From contig CAIFEG010000022.1 in assembly GCA_903789415.1 (NCBI GenBank), positions 1 to 36,129 of the forward strand: a stretch of DNA of 36,129 nucleotides, read 5' to 3'. The notes under the pieces are model-generated. The model did not search any database. It was not told where the DNA came from and was given only the letters and a program-made list of their open reading frames with translations. Position 1 is the first letter of the stretch, and each line of letters starts with the position of its first letter. This DNA is from an uncultured Eggerthellaceae bacterium (GTDB lineage Bacteria; Actinomycetota; Coriobacteriia; Coriobacteriales; Eggerthellaceae). The position numbers were made by a program, and so were the translations under genes. Shown here one piece after another: positions 8,579 through 16,965 of this stretch.

Positions 8579-8600
8579 GCGCGGGTGTGCAACCTAGCGC
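8579..8600 (+). other. GC-rich hairpin in the fixA leader
   Basis: GCGC and GGT (8579-8582, 8584-8586) pair with ACC and GCGC (8592-8594, 8597-8600) around the loop GTGCA. It lies just upstream of the fixA ribosome site (AGGAAAGGA, about 8612-8621) and stands out against the AT-rich surroundings. Confidence 0.35.
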
Positions 8601-8626
8601 AACAATAACGGCAGGAAAGGACATTC

Positions 8627-9385
8627 ATGAATATTCTCGTAGCATGCAAAATCGTTCCTGATGATCAGGACATCACAGTTGCGAGTGATGGCTCTCTCGA
8701 TAGCTCTCGCGCTCATGAGATTGTTTCTCAGTACGACTTAAATGCTATTGAAGCAGCAGCTCAGCTCAAAGAGGCAAATGAGGGTTCCACACTCAAGGCC
8801 ATCAGTGTTGGTCCCAAGAAGGCAGATGACTCAAAGACAAAGAAGGACATCTTGTCTCGTGGGGTCGATGAGCTATATCTCATGGCTGACGATTCTTTAG
8901 CAGATCTCGATTCTCGTGCAACTGCAACAGAGCTTGCAAAACTTGTGAACAAAGCGGGTGATTGGGACGTAATCATCGTTGGTGATGGCTCAGCTGATGA
9001 TTATGCGAAACAAACTGGTGTTCAATTAGCATGTGCACTTGATGTTCCGTACGTTGCTGGCGCTACCAATCTTTCTTTCCAAGAAGGAAATCTTGAAATT
9101 CAGCGCAACTTAGAATCCGAATCTGAAGATATTGAACTTGCGGTTCCCGCAGTTGTTTCTGTCTCTCCTGAAATCGCGGAGCCACGTATTGCAGGTATGC
9201 GTGACATTTTGAAGGCTGGAAAGAAACCTCAAAATGTCGAAGCAGCTGAAGAGAAACCAGAAGAATCTATCGAAACTGTTTCTATTAAGGCTCCAAAACA
9301 AGCAGATCGCAAACAAGAAGTGTTTGACGCGTCCGATGGTGAAGGCCTGGACAAGTTTGTCTCTGCCGTTAAAGAAGTTCTCTAG
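8627..9385 (+). CDS. fixA: FixA, electron transfer flavoprotein beta-type subunit
   Basis: ETF beta-type subunit, partner of the next protein. The 252 residues begin MNILVACKIVPDDQDI and contain SQYDLNAIEAAAQLKE and KKDILSRGVDEL, which resemble remembered E. coli FixA closely rather than the housekeeping EtfB. The C-terminus (KKPQNV, then a Glu-rich stretch, then APKQADRKQEV) is also FixA-like. With FixB, FixC and FixX it should form the complex that splits electron pairs between quinone and a low-potential acceptor. That role is known for FixABCX of diazotrophs and proposed for carnitine metabolism in E. coli. A clear AGGAAAGGA ribosome site precedes the ATG. It is the first gene of its operon, 14 bases before fixB. 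Confidence 0.92.
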   Translation: MNILVACKIVPDDQDITVASDGSLDSSRAHEIVSQYDLNAIEAAAQLKEANEGSTLKAISVGPKKADDSKTKKDILSRGVDELYLMADDSLADLDSRATATELAKLVNKAGDWDVIIVGDGSADDYAKQTGVQLACALDVPYVAGATNLSFQEGNLEIQRNLESESEDIELAVPAVVSVSPEIAEPRIAGMRDILKAGKKPQNVEAAEEKPEESIETVSIKAPKQADRKQEVFDASDGEGLDKFVSAVKEVL

Positions 9386-9399
9386 AAAGGACGTCAAGC

Positions 9400-10284
9400 A
9401 TGAATGCATTTGTACTTGCAGAAACTGAAAATGGTGCGCGTGAACTTTGTGCTGGCGCTCGCCAAATCGCAGATGAGGTTACACTTTTTACTTTTGGTAA
9501 TGCAGTGACAGGCGTTGCTGATAAATGCCTCCATTTACAGATCCCTGAAGATGCCATTGCTGATGATGCATATCCATCAGTAAATGAAAGCTTCGATGCA
9601 TCTGGAGCAAAGGTTGTTTTGGCTGAGCCAACGGTTCGAGTAACAAGTCTGGCTGGTCGTTTGGCTGCTCACGCAAACACTGCGGCGGTCCCTGGTGTTA
9701 ATGCTCTCAAAGACGGGGTAGCCACAAGTGTTTACTTCGGTGGTACTGGAGTAAAAGAGTCAAAGCCTGAAACGGATGTCTCTGTCTATTTGATTTCTGC
9801 GGGAACGTTTGACGGAACGCAGGCAACGGGTACGGACACGGTTGAAGAAGTCGAATTTAAGGCTCCTGAAAAATTAGCAGTTAAAAAAGGTACCGCGGCT
9901 CTTCCTAAGTCTGATATCGATCTTGCAAGCGCTGACAAAATTGTTGCTTGCGGTCGTGGTTTCGCAAAAGAAGAAGACCTTCAGCTTGCACGTGATTTTG
10001 CTTCAAAAATTGGTGCTGAGGTTGCATGCTCACGTCCTCTTTCTGAAGGAGTGAATTGGTTCCCTCGCGAAGCATATGTAGGTGTTTCTGGAGCGGTTGT
10101 AAAACCTGATGTTTATTTTGCTGTAGGAATTTCTGGTCAGATGCAGCATATGGTTGGCTGCAATGATTCAGGCACGGTTATTGCCATTAATTCTGATAAG
10201 AATGCACCAATATTTAAACAATGCGATGTAGGCATTGTCGGTGATCTGAAAGACGTTCTTCCCGCACTTACGAAGGCACTTTAA
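9400..10284 (+). CDS. fixB: FixB, electron transfer flavoprotein alpha-type subunit
   Basis: ETF alpha-type subunit carrying the FAD-binding domain. The C-terminal half has the family features in order: ACGRGFAKEEDL (183-194), VACSRPLSEGVNW (208-220), YVGVSGAVVKPDVYFAVGIS (226-245), GQMQHMVG (246-253) and the FAD contact INSDKNAPIF (263-272). Length is 294, somewhat shorter than E. coli FixB (about 313) because the N-terminal domain is trimmed. The ATG has an AAAGGA site upstream and follows fixA by 14 bases. It acts as a heterodimer with FixA, in the cytosol or loosely at the membrane through FixC. Confidence 0.93.
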   Translation: MNAFVLAETENGARELCAGARQIADEVTLFTFGNAVTGVADKCLHLQIPEDAIADDAYPSVNESFDASGAKVVLAEPTVRVTSLAGRLAAHANTAAVPGVNALKDGVATSVYFGGTGVKESKPETDVSVYLISAGTFDGTQATGTDTVEEVEFKAPEKLAVKKGTAALPKSDIDLASADKIVACGRGFAKEEDLQLARDFASKIGAEVACSRPLSEGVNWFPREAYVGVSGAVVKPDVYFAVGISGQMQHMVGCNDSGTVIAINSDKNAPIFKQCDVGIVGDLKDVLPALTKAL

Positions 10285-10316
10285 ACCATATAAGCGAATT
10301 GATGTGAGGGGGAAAA

Positions 10317-11624
10317 ATGGCAGACCAAGAGCCTGATTTCGATATTATTGTTGTTGGATGCGGATGTGCAGGGGCTGTTGCTGCGTACACTGCAGCTCAG
10401 GCAGGAAAATCTGTTTTAGTTGTTGAACGTGGAGAGTATTCCGGGGCGAAAAATATGACCGGCGGTCGTATTTATTCGCATGCTCTTAAGAAGGTTTTCC
10501 CTGATTTCGAAAAAGAAGCTCCTGTTGAACGTAAAGTTACTCATGAGCGTATCGCTATGATGGATCCAACGGCAAATATGACCGTAGACTTTACCAGCGA
10601 CAAGCTTTCCCAAGAGGGAAAAGATTCATATACCGTTCTTCGCGCGCCATTTGATCAGTGGCTTTCGAGTAAAGCTGAGGATGCGGGTGCCGAAATAATC
10701 AACGGCATCGCAGTAGAACAGCTCATAAAAGATGACGCTGGTCGTGTGGTGGGCATTAAAGCTGGCGAAGATGAGATTACAGCTTCTGTAGTGATTGTTG
10801 CTGAAGGCGCAAACAATTTACTTACCGAGCGTTGCTTGGGAGCAAAGCGCCCAACTCCTGATGAAATGGCCGTGGGTATCAAAGAGGTCTTCCAACTTCC
10901 CTCCGATCAAATTGAACAGCGTTTCTTGTGCCCTAAAGGTGAAGGTGCTGCAATGCTGTTTGTTGGTGATTGCACACACGGAAGAACTGGTGGTGGCTTT
11001 TTGTACACCAACAAGGACTCCATCTCGCTTGGACTGGTTGCTACCATTTCTCAGATTGAAAAAGCCGATAACCCAACTCCAATCTATCAGATGCTTGATG
11101 ATTTTAAACATCATCCTGCCGTTGCCCCCATTATCGATGGCGCTAAGCTCGTAGAACATTCTGGCCATTTAGTTCCAGAGGGCGGATACAATATGGTTCC
11201 GCAGCTTGTCTATGATGGTTGCCTTGTGGCAGGTGACGCAGGTATGCTTTGCATGAACCTTGGTTATCAGGTTCGTGGCATGGATTTTGCCGTTGAATCT
11301 GGTCGCATAGCAGGAGAAGTTGCATGCAAGGCCATCGATGCTAAAGATACAAGTGCCACAGGCCTAGCGTCGTATAAGACGCAGCTTGAGCAGGGATTTG
11401 TTCTTTCTGACCTTAAGACATTTAGCGCTTGGCCCGAGACGATGCTTGACTGGAAACGCATGTTTACCGAATATCCCAAGGCTGTTGAGGGCATCTTTAA
11501 CGCCATGTTTGTAGTTGACGGCCAAAATCAAAAGCATCTGAAAGAACGCATTAAACCAATCATTAAAGAAATGGGTACCTGGAAGACATTAAAAGAAGTG
11601 AGAGGAGCTCTGAAGGCACTATGA
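10317..11624 (+). CDS. fixC: FixC, ETF:quinone oxidoreductase-like flavoprotein
   Basis: FAD flavoprotein that takes electrons from FixAB and passes them on with FixX to quinone or another carrier. The 435 residues start with a Rossmann motif GCGCAG (14-19) ending in the acidic Glu37. The GAKNMTGGRIYSHAL segment (43-57) is diagnostic of FixC and related geranylgeranyl-reductase-like flavoproteins. GDAGMLCMNLGYQVRGMDFA near the C-terminus closes the FAD site. Unlike animal ETF-QO it has no Fe-S domain of its own, which is supplied by fixX. The SD is GAGGGGG, six bases before the ATG. The stop overlaps the fixX start as ATGA. Confidence 0.94.
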   Translation: MADQEPDFDIIVVGCGCAGAVAAYTAAQAGKSVLVVERGEYSGAKNMTGGRIYSHALKKVFPDFEKEAPVERKVTHERIAMMDPTANMTVDFTSDKLSQEGKDSYTVLRAPFDQWLSSKAEDAGAEIINGIAVEQLIKDDAGRVVGIKAGEDEITASVVIVAEGANNLLTERCLGAKRPTPDEMAVGIKEVFQLPSDQIEQRFLCPKGEGAAMLFVGDCTHGRTGGGFLYTNKDSISLGLVATISQIEKADNPTPIYQMLDDFKHHPAVAPIIDGAKLVEHSGHLVPEGGYNMVPQLVYDGCLVAGDAGMLCMNLGYQVRGMDFAVESGRIAGEVACKAIDAKDTSATGLASYKTQLEQGFVLSDLKTFSAWPETMLDWKRMFTEYPKAVEGIFNAMFVVDGQNQKHLKERIKPIIKEMGTWKTLKEVRGALKAL

Positions 11625-11920
11625 GCGATATAAATCCGATCACCGTAAATGTCGATGCGGCTATTGCACTCAATAAATACAATGTCGATGAGGAAAATGC
11701 TCATATTGAACTTGTAGACAATCCCGATGATGAAGAGTTTAAAAAACTTGTTCGTTTATGCCCAGCGGGTTTGTACAAGATTGATAAAGATGGCAATAAA
11801 ACGTTTGATTATGCAGGCTGTCTAGAGTGTGGCACATGCCGAATTGCGTGCGAATCTACTATTTTGAAAAAGTGGGATAATCCTCAACCAGGCATGGGCG
11901 TTGAATATCGTTTTGGTTAG
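11621..11920 (+). CDS. fixX: FixX, ferredoxin-like protein
   Basis: Small Fe-S partner of FixC. The 99 residues contain CPAGLY (Cys47) and the cluster motif GCLECGTCRIAC (Cys67, 70, 73, 77). These match the FixX/ETF-QO ferredoxin domain, where one [4Fe-4S] cluster is expected. It overlaps fixC by four bases, so translational coupling is likely. The gene is followed after about 30 bases by a strong terminator, making it the last gene of the fixABCX transcript. Confidence 0.94.
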   Translation: MSDINPITVNVDAAIALNKYNVDEENAHIELVDNPDDEEFKKLVRLCPAGLYKIDKDGNKTFDYAGCLECGTCRIACESTILKKWDNPQPGMGVEYRFG

Positions 11921-11951
11921 ATGAAAGTAGAATTAAGTTAAACTGTCTTAC

Positions 11952-11988
11952 GGTCGTTTGGCGCATACTATGCCCAAACGACCTTTTT
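11952..11988 (+). terminator. Strong rho-independent terminator after fixX
   Basis: GGTCGTTTGG (11952-11961) pairs perfectly with CCAAACGACC (11974-11983). Inside, GCAT and ATGC form four further pairs around ACT. A run of five T (11984-11988) follows at once. Confidence 0.92.
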
Positions 11989-12014
11989 GCTTTAGGGTGT
12001 TTACATCGATTTAG

Positions 12015-12042
12015 CAGACAAATTTTGCGGCATGTATATAAA
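12015..12042 (+). promoter_or_regulatory. Candidate promoter for the acyl-CoA dehydrogenase gene
   Basis: CAGACA (12015-12020, four of six to -35) and TATAAA (12037-12042, five of six to -10) are 16 bases apart, just after the fixX terminator. They would start an mRNA near 12050, about 27 bases before the ATG and in front of its TAAGGGAG ribosome site. Confidence 0.4.
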
Positions 12043-12076
12043 GAAGGCGCAACGTTTTAATAAGGGAGACATTGCG

Positions 12077-13255
12077 ATGGATTTCGATCTTACTGAGGAA
12101 CAAAATAACATCATTGAATCTTTTACCAATTTTTCAAGAAAGTGGTTTGATAAAAACAATTTAGCTCAATGGCAGAATGACCAAGGTTTACCTGACGATG
12201 TTTGCCAAGCCTTTGTAAATTTGTACTGTAAGTTTATACCGCTTGATATTTCACACGCTCATTCTGAAATCACGTTGTCTCAAGTGCTTATCCTTGAAAC
12301 ACTTGCGCGATGCTCTGGGACAACATTGCCCTTCTATTCTGATATGCTTAGTTTGCGGATTATCCAGCAGTTTAGCAACCAACAGCAGTTCATGCCGATT
12401 CTCTCAAATTATAGAAAAACAGGGCGACTTCCTTTTGCTTTAGCTATTACTGAGCCATCTGCGGGAAGCGATACGATGGGCATGAAATGTTGTGTACAAA
12501 CTGTTGATGGTCAACTTACGCTCAACGGTCAGAAAACATTTGTAGTAAATGGTGAATATGCCCCGCATCTAATGGTAGTTGCTATAGATAAAGATTCACG
12601 TTCTAAAGATAAGTATCCTGCCCTTTCATTCTGGCTCTTACCCCGAAATTTACCTGGGATCAGGGCATATCCTGTTGCTAAAATCGGTCAGAATATGCTT
12701 CCTTTTGCAAACTTAGTTTTCGAAGATGTCCCGCTAAAAGAAGAATATCGGCTTCATTCTGAAGTGCGCGCCGGTTTCCCGCAACTTTTCCACCTTTTTG
12801 AAATCGGTCGCATTATGGTGTGCGCCGAATCACTGGGACTTGCAAATGCTGCAATGGATGATGCAGTACGCTATGCAAAGAAGCGTAAGGAATTTGGCCA
12901 CTACATTTCGGAGTTTCAGCAAATTGATCAGATGATTGTCGATATGCAAGTGAAAATTGATAATATGCGTTCTATGACATACAAAGCTGCTTGGGATATT
13001 GATAAGCGCAGTCCAAGACGACGTCTTTCTACTGCATTGGCTAAACGGTATGTTCCAAGGGCTGCGACGGAAGTTGCAAGCGATGCGCTACAAATTTTAG
13101 GTGGTCGTGGATATACCGAAGATGAACGGGTAAGTTGGATTTGGCGTGATTGCCGTGGTAATCAAATCTCTTTAGGGACTGATCAAATAATGGTACGTAT
13201 CGCTACGCCTCTTATTTTGGACTCATATAATGATGAAGATTCTTATACAGAATAA
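12077..13255 (+). CDS. CaiA-like acyl-CoA dehydrogenase / enoyl-CoA reductase
   Basis: FAD enzyme of the acyl-CoA dehydrogenase fold. From ATG 12077, preceded by TAAGGGAG, it has 392 residues. A start 45 bases earlier has no ribosome site. Seen: the family signature AITEPSAGSDT (123-133), GQKTFVVNG (151-159) in the flavin/substrate domain, KKRKEFGHYISEFQ (268-281), QILGGRGYTED (339-349) and WRDCRGNQ (356-363). The general look, MDFxLxxEQ start included, is like E. coli CaiA. Residue 366 is Leu in SLGT where medium-chain dehydrogenases have the base Glu (YEGT). The helix position used by isovaleryl-CoA dehydrogenase and CaiA (xxER) is EIGR here, Gly244. Reduction of an unsaturated acyl-CoA with FixABCX electrons is inferred. 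Substrate unknown. Confidence 0.88.
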   Translation: MDFDLTEEQNNIIESFTNFSRKWFDKNNLAQWQNDQGLPDDVCQAFVNLYCKFIPLDISHAHSEITLSQVLILETLARCSGTTLPFYSDMLSLRIIQQFSNQQQFMPILSNYRKTGRLPFALAITEPSAGSDTMGMKCCVQTVDGQLTLNGQKTFVVNGEYAPHLMVVAIDKDSRSKDKYPALSFWLLPRNLPGIRAYPVAKIGQNMLPFANLVFEDVPLKEEYRLHSEVRAGFPQLFHLFEIGRIMVCAESLGLANAAMDDAVRYAKKRKEFGHYISEFQQIDQMIVDMQVKIDNMRSMTYKAAWDIDKRSPRRRLSTALAKRYVPRAATEVASDALQILGGRGYTEDERVSWIWRDCRGNQISLGTDQIMVRIATPLILDSYNDEDSYTE

Positions 13256-13263
13256 TTTGACTT

Positions 13264-14361
13264 ATGCAGACATTAGCTACAAATAGGGATGTGAATGTAT
13301 TTACGCCAGGTTGCGTCGTATCTGTTGATATGGGCGCGAGTAAAATAGCGGCGGCACTCGTAAGTTACTCCGAAGCGGGTGTTGCTCCTACGGTTGCTCA
13401 CCGCGTGGTGTTGCCCACCCGTTGTGCAGAAGGTGGACAGGCGGTAATGAAATCTATAGAACATGCTGTTCAGACGGTAATTGACCATTCGGGCACTGTG
13501 ACTGTAGCGGAAGGTGAGAGCGCGCAAATCACCAGTCAAGAAGTCACCAGCCAAGATAACAATTATGTGCCTCTTGAGGGCATAAGCGTATGTGCCGCTA
13601 CGTCAATCAATGCGTTTGATGGTTCGGTTCTTAATTCCAATGGGGTTATCGAGCACTGGACGGGCATGCCGATACGTGCAAACCTTGAGGATCGGTTCCA
13701 TCTTCCGGCAAATGTCTTAGGCGATGTGCAGGCACACGCCTTGGGCGAAGCACGTTGGGGCGCATCAAAAAATGCATCACTCAGTCTTTGCGTTGCACCT
13801 GGTACGGGCGTGGGTGGAGGCATCGTGATTGATGGGCGTCTGCTTAAGGGCTCGCATGGTATCGCTGGTCACGTGGGGCATGTGTTATCGCCTTTTGCCA
13901 AAGACCTACGATGTGCATGTGGGTGCATGGGGCACATCGAACCGCTTACAAGCGGTCCGGGAATCGGGGCATTATACCAAGGAGTTACCCTTGATGATCC
14001 CCATTTTGATCCCACCATTGACGGGGCGGAAGTTTCTCGGCGCGCGAACCATGGGGATACGCATGCTCAACAAATCATAAAAGAAGCTGGGTTTGCGCTC
14101 GGTCAAACTTCTGCTTCATGTGCAAATATCCTCGATCCTGATGTGGTGGTACTCTCAGGTTCGGTATGCAAGGCAGGACAGGCATGGTTTGATGCTTTTT
14201 GTGAGGGATATCACACTGAAGCATTAGCTCCGGTACAAGATATCCCTATTGTTCATGCACAATTAGGCGATGATGCACCCTTGATTGGTGCTGCCGAAGA
14301 TTTATTAGATGCTCTTGCTACGAATAACTTACAAGGAAAGGCAAGCGTACATAACAGATGA
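13264..14361 (+). CDS. ROK-family sugar kinase (glucokinase-like)
   Basis: ATP-dependent sugar kinase fold of the ROK (repressor, ORF, kinase) family. No helix-turn-helix precedes it, so this is an enzyme rather than an NagC/XylR-type repressor. Seen in 365 residues: phosphate-1 motif DMGASK (22-27), a candidate catalytic Asp154 in [10 protein letters not shown], the ROK signature [13 protein letters not shown] (179-191) through GHVGH (202-206), and the zinc motif [10 protein letters not shown] (217-226), with His in place of the last Cys as in many actinobacterial members. About 25 extra polar residues (80-105) include a repeated TSQ. The start has no clear SD nine bases after the previous stop. 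The end overlaps the ABC-F start by four bases. Glucose as substrate is plausible but unproven. Confidence 0.85.
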   Translation: MQTLATNRDVNVFTPGCVVSVDMGASKIAAALVSYSEAGVAPTVAHRVVLPTRCAEGGQAVMKSIEHAVQTVIDHSGTVTVAEGESAQITSQEVTSQDNNYVPLEGISVCAATSINAFDGSVLNSNGVIEHWTGMPIRANLEDRFHLPANVLGDVQAHALGEARWGASKNASLSLCVAPGTGVGGGIVIDGRLLKGSHGIAGHVGHVLSPFAKDLRCACGCMGHIEPLTSGPGIGALYQGVTLDDPHFDPTIDGAEVSRRANHGDTHAQQIIKEAGFALGQTSASCANILDPDVVVLSGSVCKAGQAWFDAFCEGYHTEALAPVQDIPIVHAQLGDDAPLIGAAEDLLDALATNNLQGKASVHNR

Positions 14362-16478
14362 TCATGCAAGTAGAACACCTGGGGAAATCCTTTGGTGATC
14401 GCGTTTTATTTTCAGATGTGACGTTCAAACTCGAATCGCATGACCGCCTAGGGCTTGTTGGACCGAATGGTGCGGGTAAAACGACCATGATGAATATTAT
14501 TTCAGGTCGTGAAACGCCTGATGAAGGACGTGTCTTGTTTGCAAAGGGAGCCACCGTTGGATATTTGGAACAAGAAGCGATCGAAATGGAAGATCGCTCC
14601 ATTTTCGACGAGGTGCTTTCAAGTCAAACAGAAGTATTAAAAGCTTCGAAACGGTTGCATGAACTTGAGAATAGCTTGGGCTCGAACCCGTCTGAGCAAG
14701 ACCTTGCTGCATATGGACGCGCTCGTGAAGTATATGAGCGTCTTGGTGGATATTCAATTGACGCGAAAGTTCGCGCCGTTCTTTTTGGCCTTGGGTTTAA
14801 AGAAGAAGATTTATCAAGATCTACAAAAGAGTTCTCCGGTGGTTGGGAGATGCGTATTGCCTTAGCGAAGCTTCTAACCAGAAATCCTGATGTACTTCTG
14901 CTGGACGAGCCCACCAACCATCTTGACCTCGAAAGTGTCGAATGGCTAGAAACTTTTTTGCGCAGTTATACGGGAACTGTGATGCTGATCAGTCATGATC
15001 GTGACTTTATGGATCATGTGGTCACGCGCATAGCAGATCTCGACAACAAGCATGTCACCATATATGAGGGCAATTATTCAAAATATCTACAGCTCCGCAA
15101 GGCCCGTATTGAACATCTTCGTGTGCTTGCGAAAAAGCAACAAGCGGATATTGCACATATGGAAGCGTTCATAGAAAAATTCCGCTACAAGCCAACGAAG
15201 GCACGCCAGGTTCAAGATCGCATTAAAAAGCTCGAAAAGATTGATCGCATTGTGGTGCCTGAGGAAAAGAAATCGGTACATTTCAACTTTCAGCAACCCC
15301 CTCGTACCGGGGATTTGGTTGTAAAAGCTGATCACCTTCAGAAAAGGTACGGCGACAAAGTGGTGTATCAGGATGCATCGGTGCGCATCTATCGCGGCGA
15401 TAAGATCGCGCTTGTGGGGCCCAACGGTGCAGGTAAATCGACGCTCTTAAAGATGCTTGCGGGAGTTACAAAACCTGACAAAGGCATGATTTCTTATGGT
15501 GCCCATGTCACGAAAACCTATTATGCGCAGCATCAACTTGAAGAGCTCAATGCGGGAAATACCGTCTATGAAGAGCTTGCTTCTGTTGCGCCTGGATGGA
15601 CCATGTCTCAGGTTCGTACCTTGTTAGGTTCTTTCTTGTTCCATGGTGAAGATGTCGATAAAAAGGTGTCGGTGCTCTCTGGTGGAGAGAAATCTCGGTT
15701 AGCATTGGCAAAAATGCTCGTAGCCCCGCGTCCGCTGCTTTGTCTTGATGAACCGACAAACCACTTGGACATCGCCAGCTGCGACATCTTGGAGCAGGCA
15801 CTCAAACATTTTGAAGGCACCATCTTACTTATCACGCATGATCGCCACCTCATTCGAGCAATTGCAAATCGTGTGATTGAAGTGCGTCCAGGGGGTGCAC
15901 TTATCAATTTTGATGGTGGATGGGATTACTACGAATACAAGAGCCAGAAGATGGCTGAAGAGGCTCAGCGTCAAAGTGCCGAAAAGGTTTCCTTACCCTC
16001 GAATAGTGCGGCTTCCGCAGGAAGCTCAAATAAGAATATTCGTGTGAGTTCTCATGAGACCCCGACTGCAAAAAATGCTTCGGCTTCTGCAGCTCGCACG
16101 CAAAATAGTTCCGCTGACATACATGGAAGCGACCAGCCCAAATCTAAGGGACTTACAAAAGTACGGGGAAGTGCTCCAAAAACCAAGGAACAGAAACGTC
16201 GCGAGGCGCAGGCGCGCAATCGTGCCTATGCGAAAAGCAAGACACAACGAGCGCGCTTGAGGCAACTCGATGCCGAGATGAAAAGAGATAACGCACGCAT
16301 GAAAGAGATTTTGGCACAGCTTGCCGATCCTGACTTTTATACCCATGAAGATCAAGCAAGCGATGTCATTGCAGAACATGCAAAGCTCAAGGCGCGCATC
16401 GAAAAAGATGAAGATGAATGGCTTGAGCTTGAAACACAAATCGAAGATGAAGTTGCACGTCAGAAGGCAGCAGAATAA
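14358..16478 (+). CDS. ABC-F family ribosome-associated ATPase
   Basis: Soluble protein with two ABC ATPase domains in one chain and no membrane segments, the layout of ABC-F translation factors (Uup, EttA, YdiF). Seen in 706 residues: Walker A GPNGAGKT (35-42), a degenerate signature FSGGW (159-163), Walker B with [11 protein letters not shown] (180-190), a basic linker (about 245-300) that in this family reaches toward the P-site tRNA, second Walker A GPNGAGKS (354-361), LSGGE (440-444) and [11 protein letters not shown] (461-471). A Ser/Ala-rich stretch (about 530-610) leads to a charged coiled-coil tail to the end, as in Uup/YdiF types. It overlaps the ROK gene by four bases (ATGA) and trmL by one. 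Confidence 0.93.
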   Translation: MIMQVEHLGKSFGDRVLFSDVTFKLESHDRLGLVGPNGAGKTTMMNIISGRETPDEGRVLFAKGATVGYLEQEAIEMEDRSIFDEVLSSQTEVLKASKRLHELENSLGSNPSEQDLAAYGRAREVYERLGGYSIDAKVRAVLFGLGFKEEDLSRSTKEFSGGWEMRIALAKLLTRNPDVLLLDEPTNHLDLESVEWLETFLRSYTGTVMLISHDRDFMDHVVTRIADLDNKHVTIYEGNYSKYLQLRKARIEHLRVLAKKQQADIAHMEAFIEKFRYKPTKARQVQDRIKKLEKIDRIVVPEEKKSVHFNFQQPPRTGDLVVKADHLQKRYGDKVVYQDASVRIYRGDKIALVGPNGAGKSTLLKMLAGVTKPDKGMISYGAHVTKTYYAQHQLEELNAGNTVYEELASVAPGWTMSQVRTLLGSFLFHGEDVDKKVSVLSGGEKSRLALAKMLVAPRPLLCLDEPTNHLDIASCDILEQALKHFEGTILLITHDRHLIRAIANRVIEVRPGGALINFDGGWDYYEYKSQKMAEEAQRQSAEKVSLPSNSAASAGSSNKNIRVSSHETPTAKNASASAARTQNSSADIHGSDQPKSKGLTKVRGSAPKTKEQKRREAQARNRAYAKSKTQRARLRQLDAEMKRDNARMKEILAQLADPDFYTHEDQASDVIAEHAKLKARIEKDEDEWLELETQIEDEVARQKAAE

Positions 16479-16945
16479 TGGCGCTCAATATCGTGTTATT
16501 TGAACCCGAAATTCCCCAAAACACCGGCAATATTGCACGTACGTGTGCCTGTACTAATGCGCATCTCCACCTGGTTGAACCTATGGGATTTCATCTCACG
16601 GAACGCCGGCTTGCGCGTGCAGCGATGTCGTATTGGAATGACATCGAAATCACCCAATGGTCCTGCACGCAAGAGTTTTTAGATGCCCATAAAGGTGCAG
16701 ATCTTCACTTTTTTACCGGTCGCACACACAATATTTATTCCGATGCGGTATATAAGGACGAGACGTTTTTGATCTTCGGTCGTGAAAGTCGGGGAATTGA
16801 TCCTGAAATTCTCAAAGCACATGCAGATCAGTGTGTGAGAATTCCGATGGCTGAAGGAGAAGATAGTCTTAATGTATCAAACACCGTTGCGATTGCGGCA
16901 TATGAGATAATGCGTCGTAATGGTTTTCGAAATCTCGTTTCATAA
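16478..16945 (+). CDS. trmL: tRNA (cytidine/uridine-34-2'-O)-methyltransferase TrmL
   Basis: SPOUT-class methyltransferase for the wobble nucleotide of certain tRNALeu species. The 155 residues are the family length and show its marks: VLFEPEIPQNTGNIARTC (6-23), the LIFGRESRGI loop and the C-terminal knot IPMAEGEDSLNVSNTVAIAA. The ATG shares one base with the ABC-F stop codon (TAATG), so translation is probably coupled. Homologs occur as dimers in the cytosol. A related subfamily acts on rRNA, but the motifs here are closest to TrmL/YibK. Confidence 0.93.
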   Translation: MALNIVLFEPEIPQNTGNIARTCACTNAHLHLVEPMGFHLTERRLARAAMSYWNDIEITQWSCTQEFLDAHKGADLHFFTGRTHNIYSDAVYKDETFLIFGRESRGIDPEILKAHADQCVRIPMAEGEDSLNVSNTVAIAAYEIMRRNGFRNLVS

Positions 16946-16965
16946 GGGAATGGTTTACTTTTTAT

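Larger units (their letters stand above)
8185..8626. promoter_or_regulatory. AT-rich divergent control region between tetR and fixA
   Basis: A 442-base gap with no convincing gene, strongly AT-rich (8281-8340 is 10/60 G+C by my count). It holds a two-copy TTTGGTAC repeat (8229-8236, 8244-8251), an imperfect 23-base palindrome (8287-8309), a TATAAT (8355-8360), a 19-base direct repeat with a 22-base period (8394-8434), TATAAA (8515-8520), a short dyad TGATT-TTT-AATCA (8539-8551) and a GC-rich leader hairpin (8579-8600). No -35 box stands at the right distance from either -10-like site, which suggests an activator-dependent promoter. This is inference. Confidence 0.6.
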
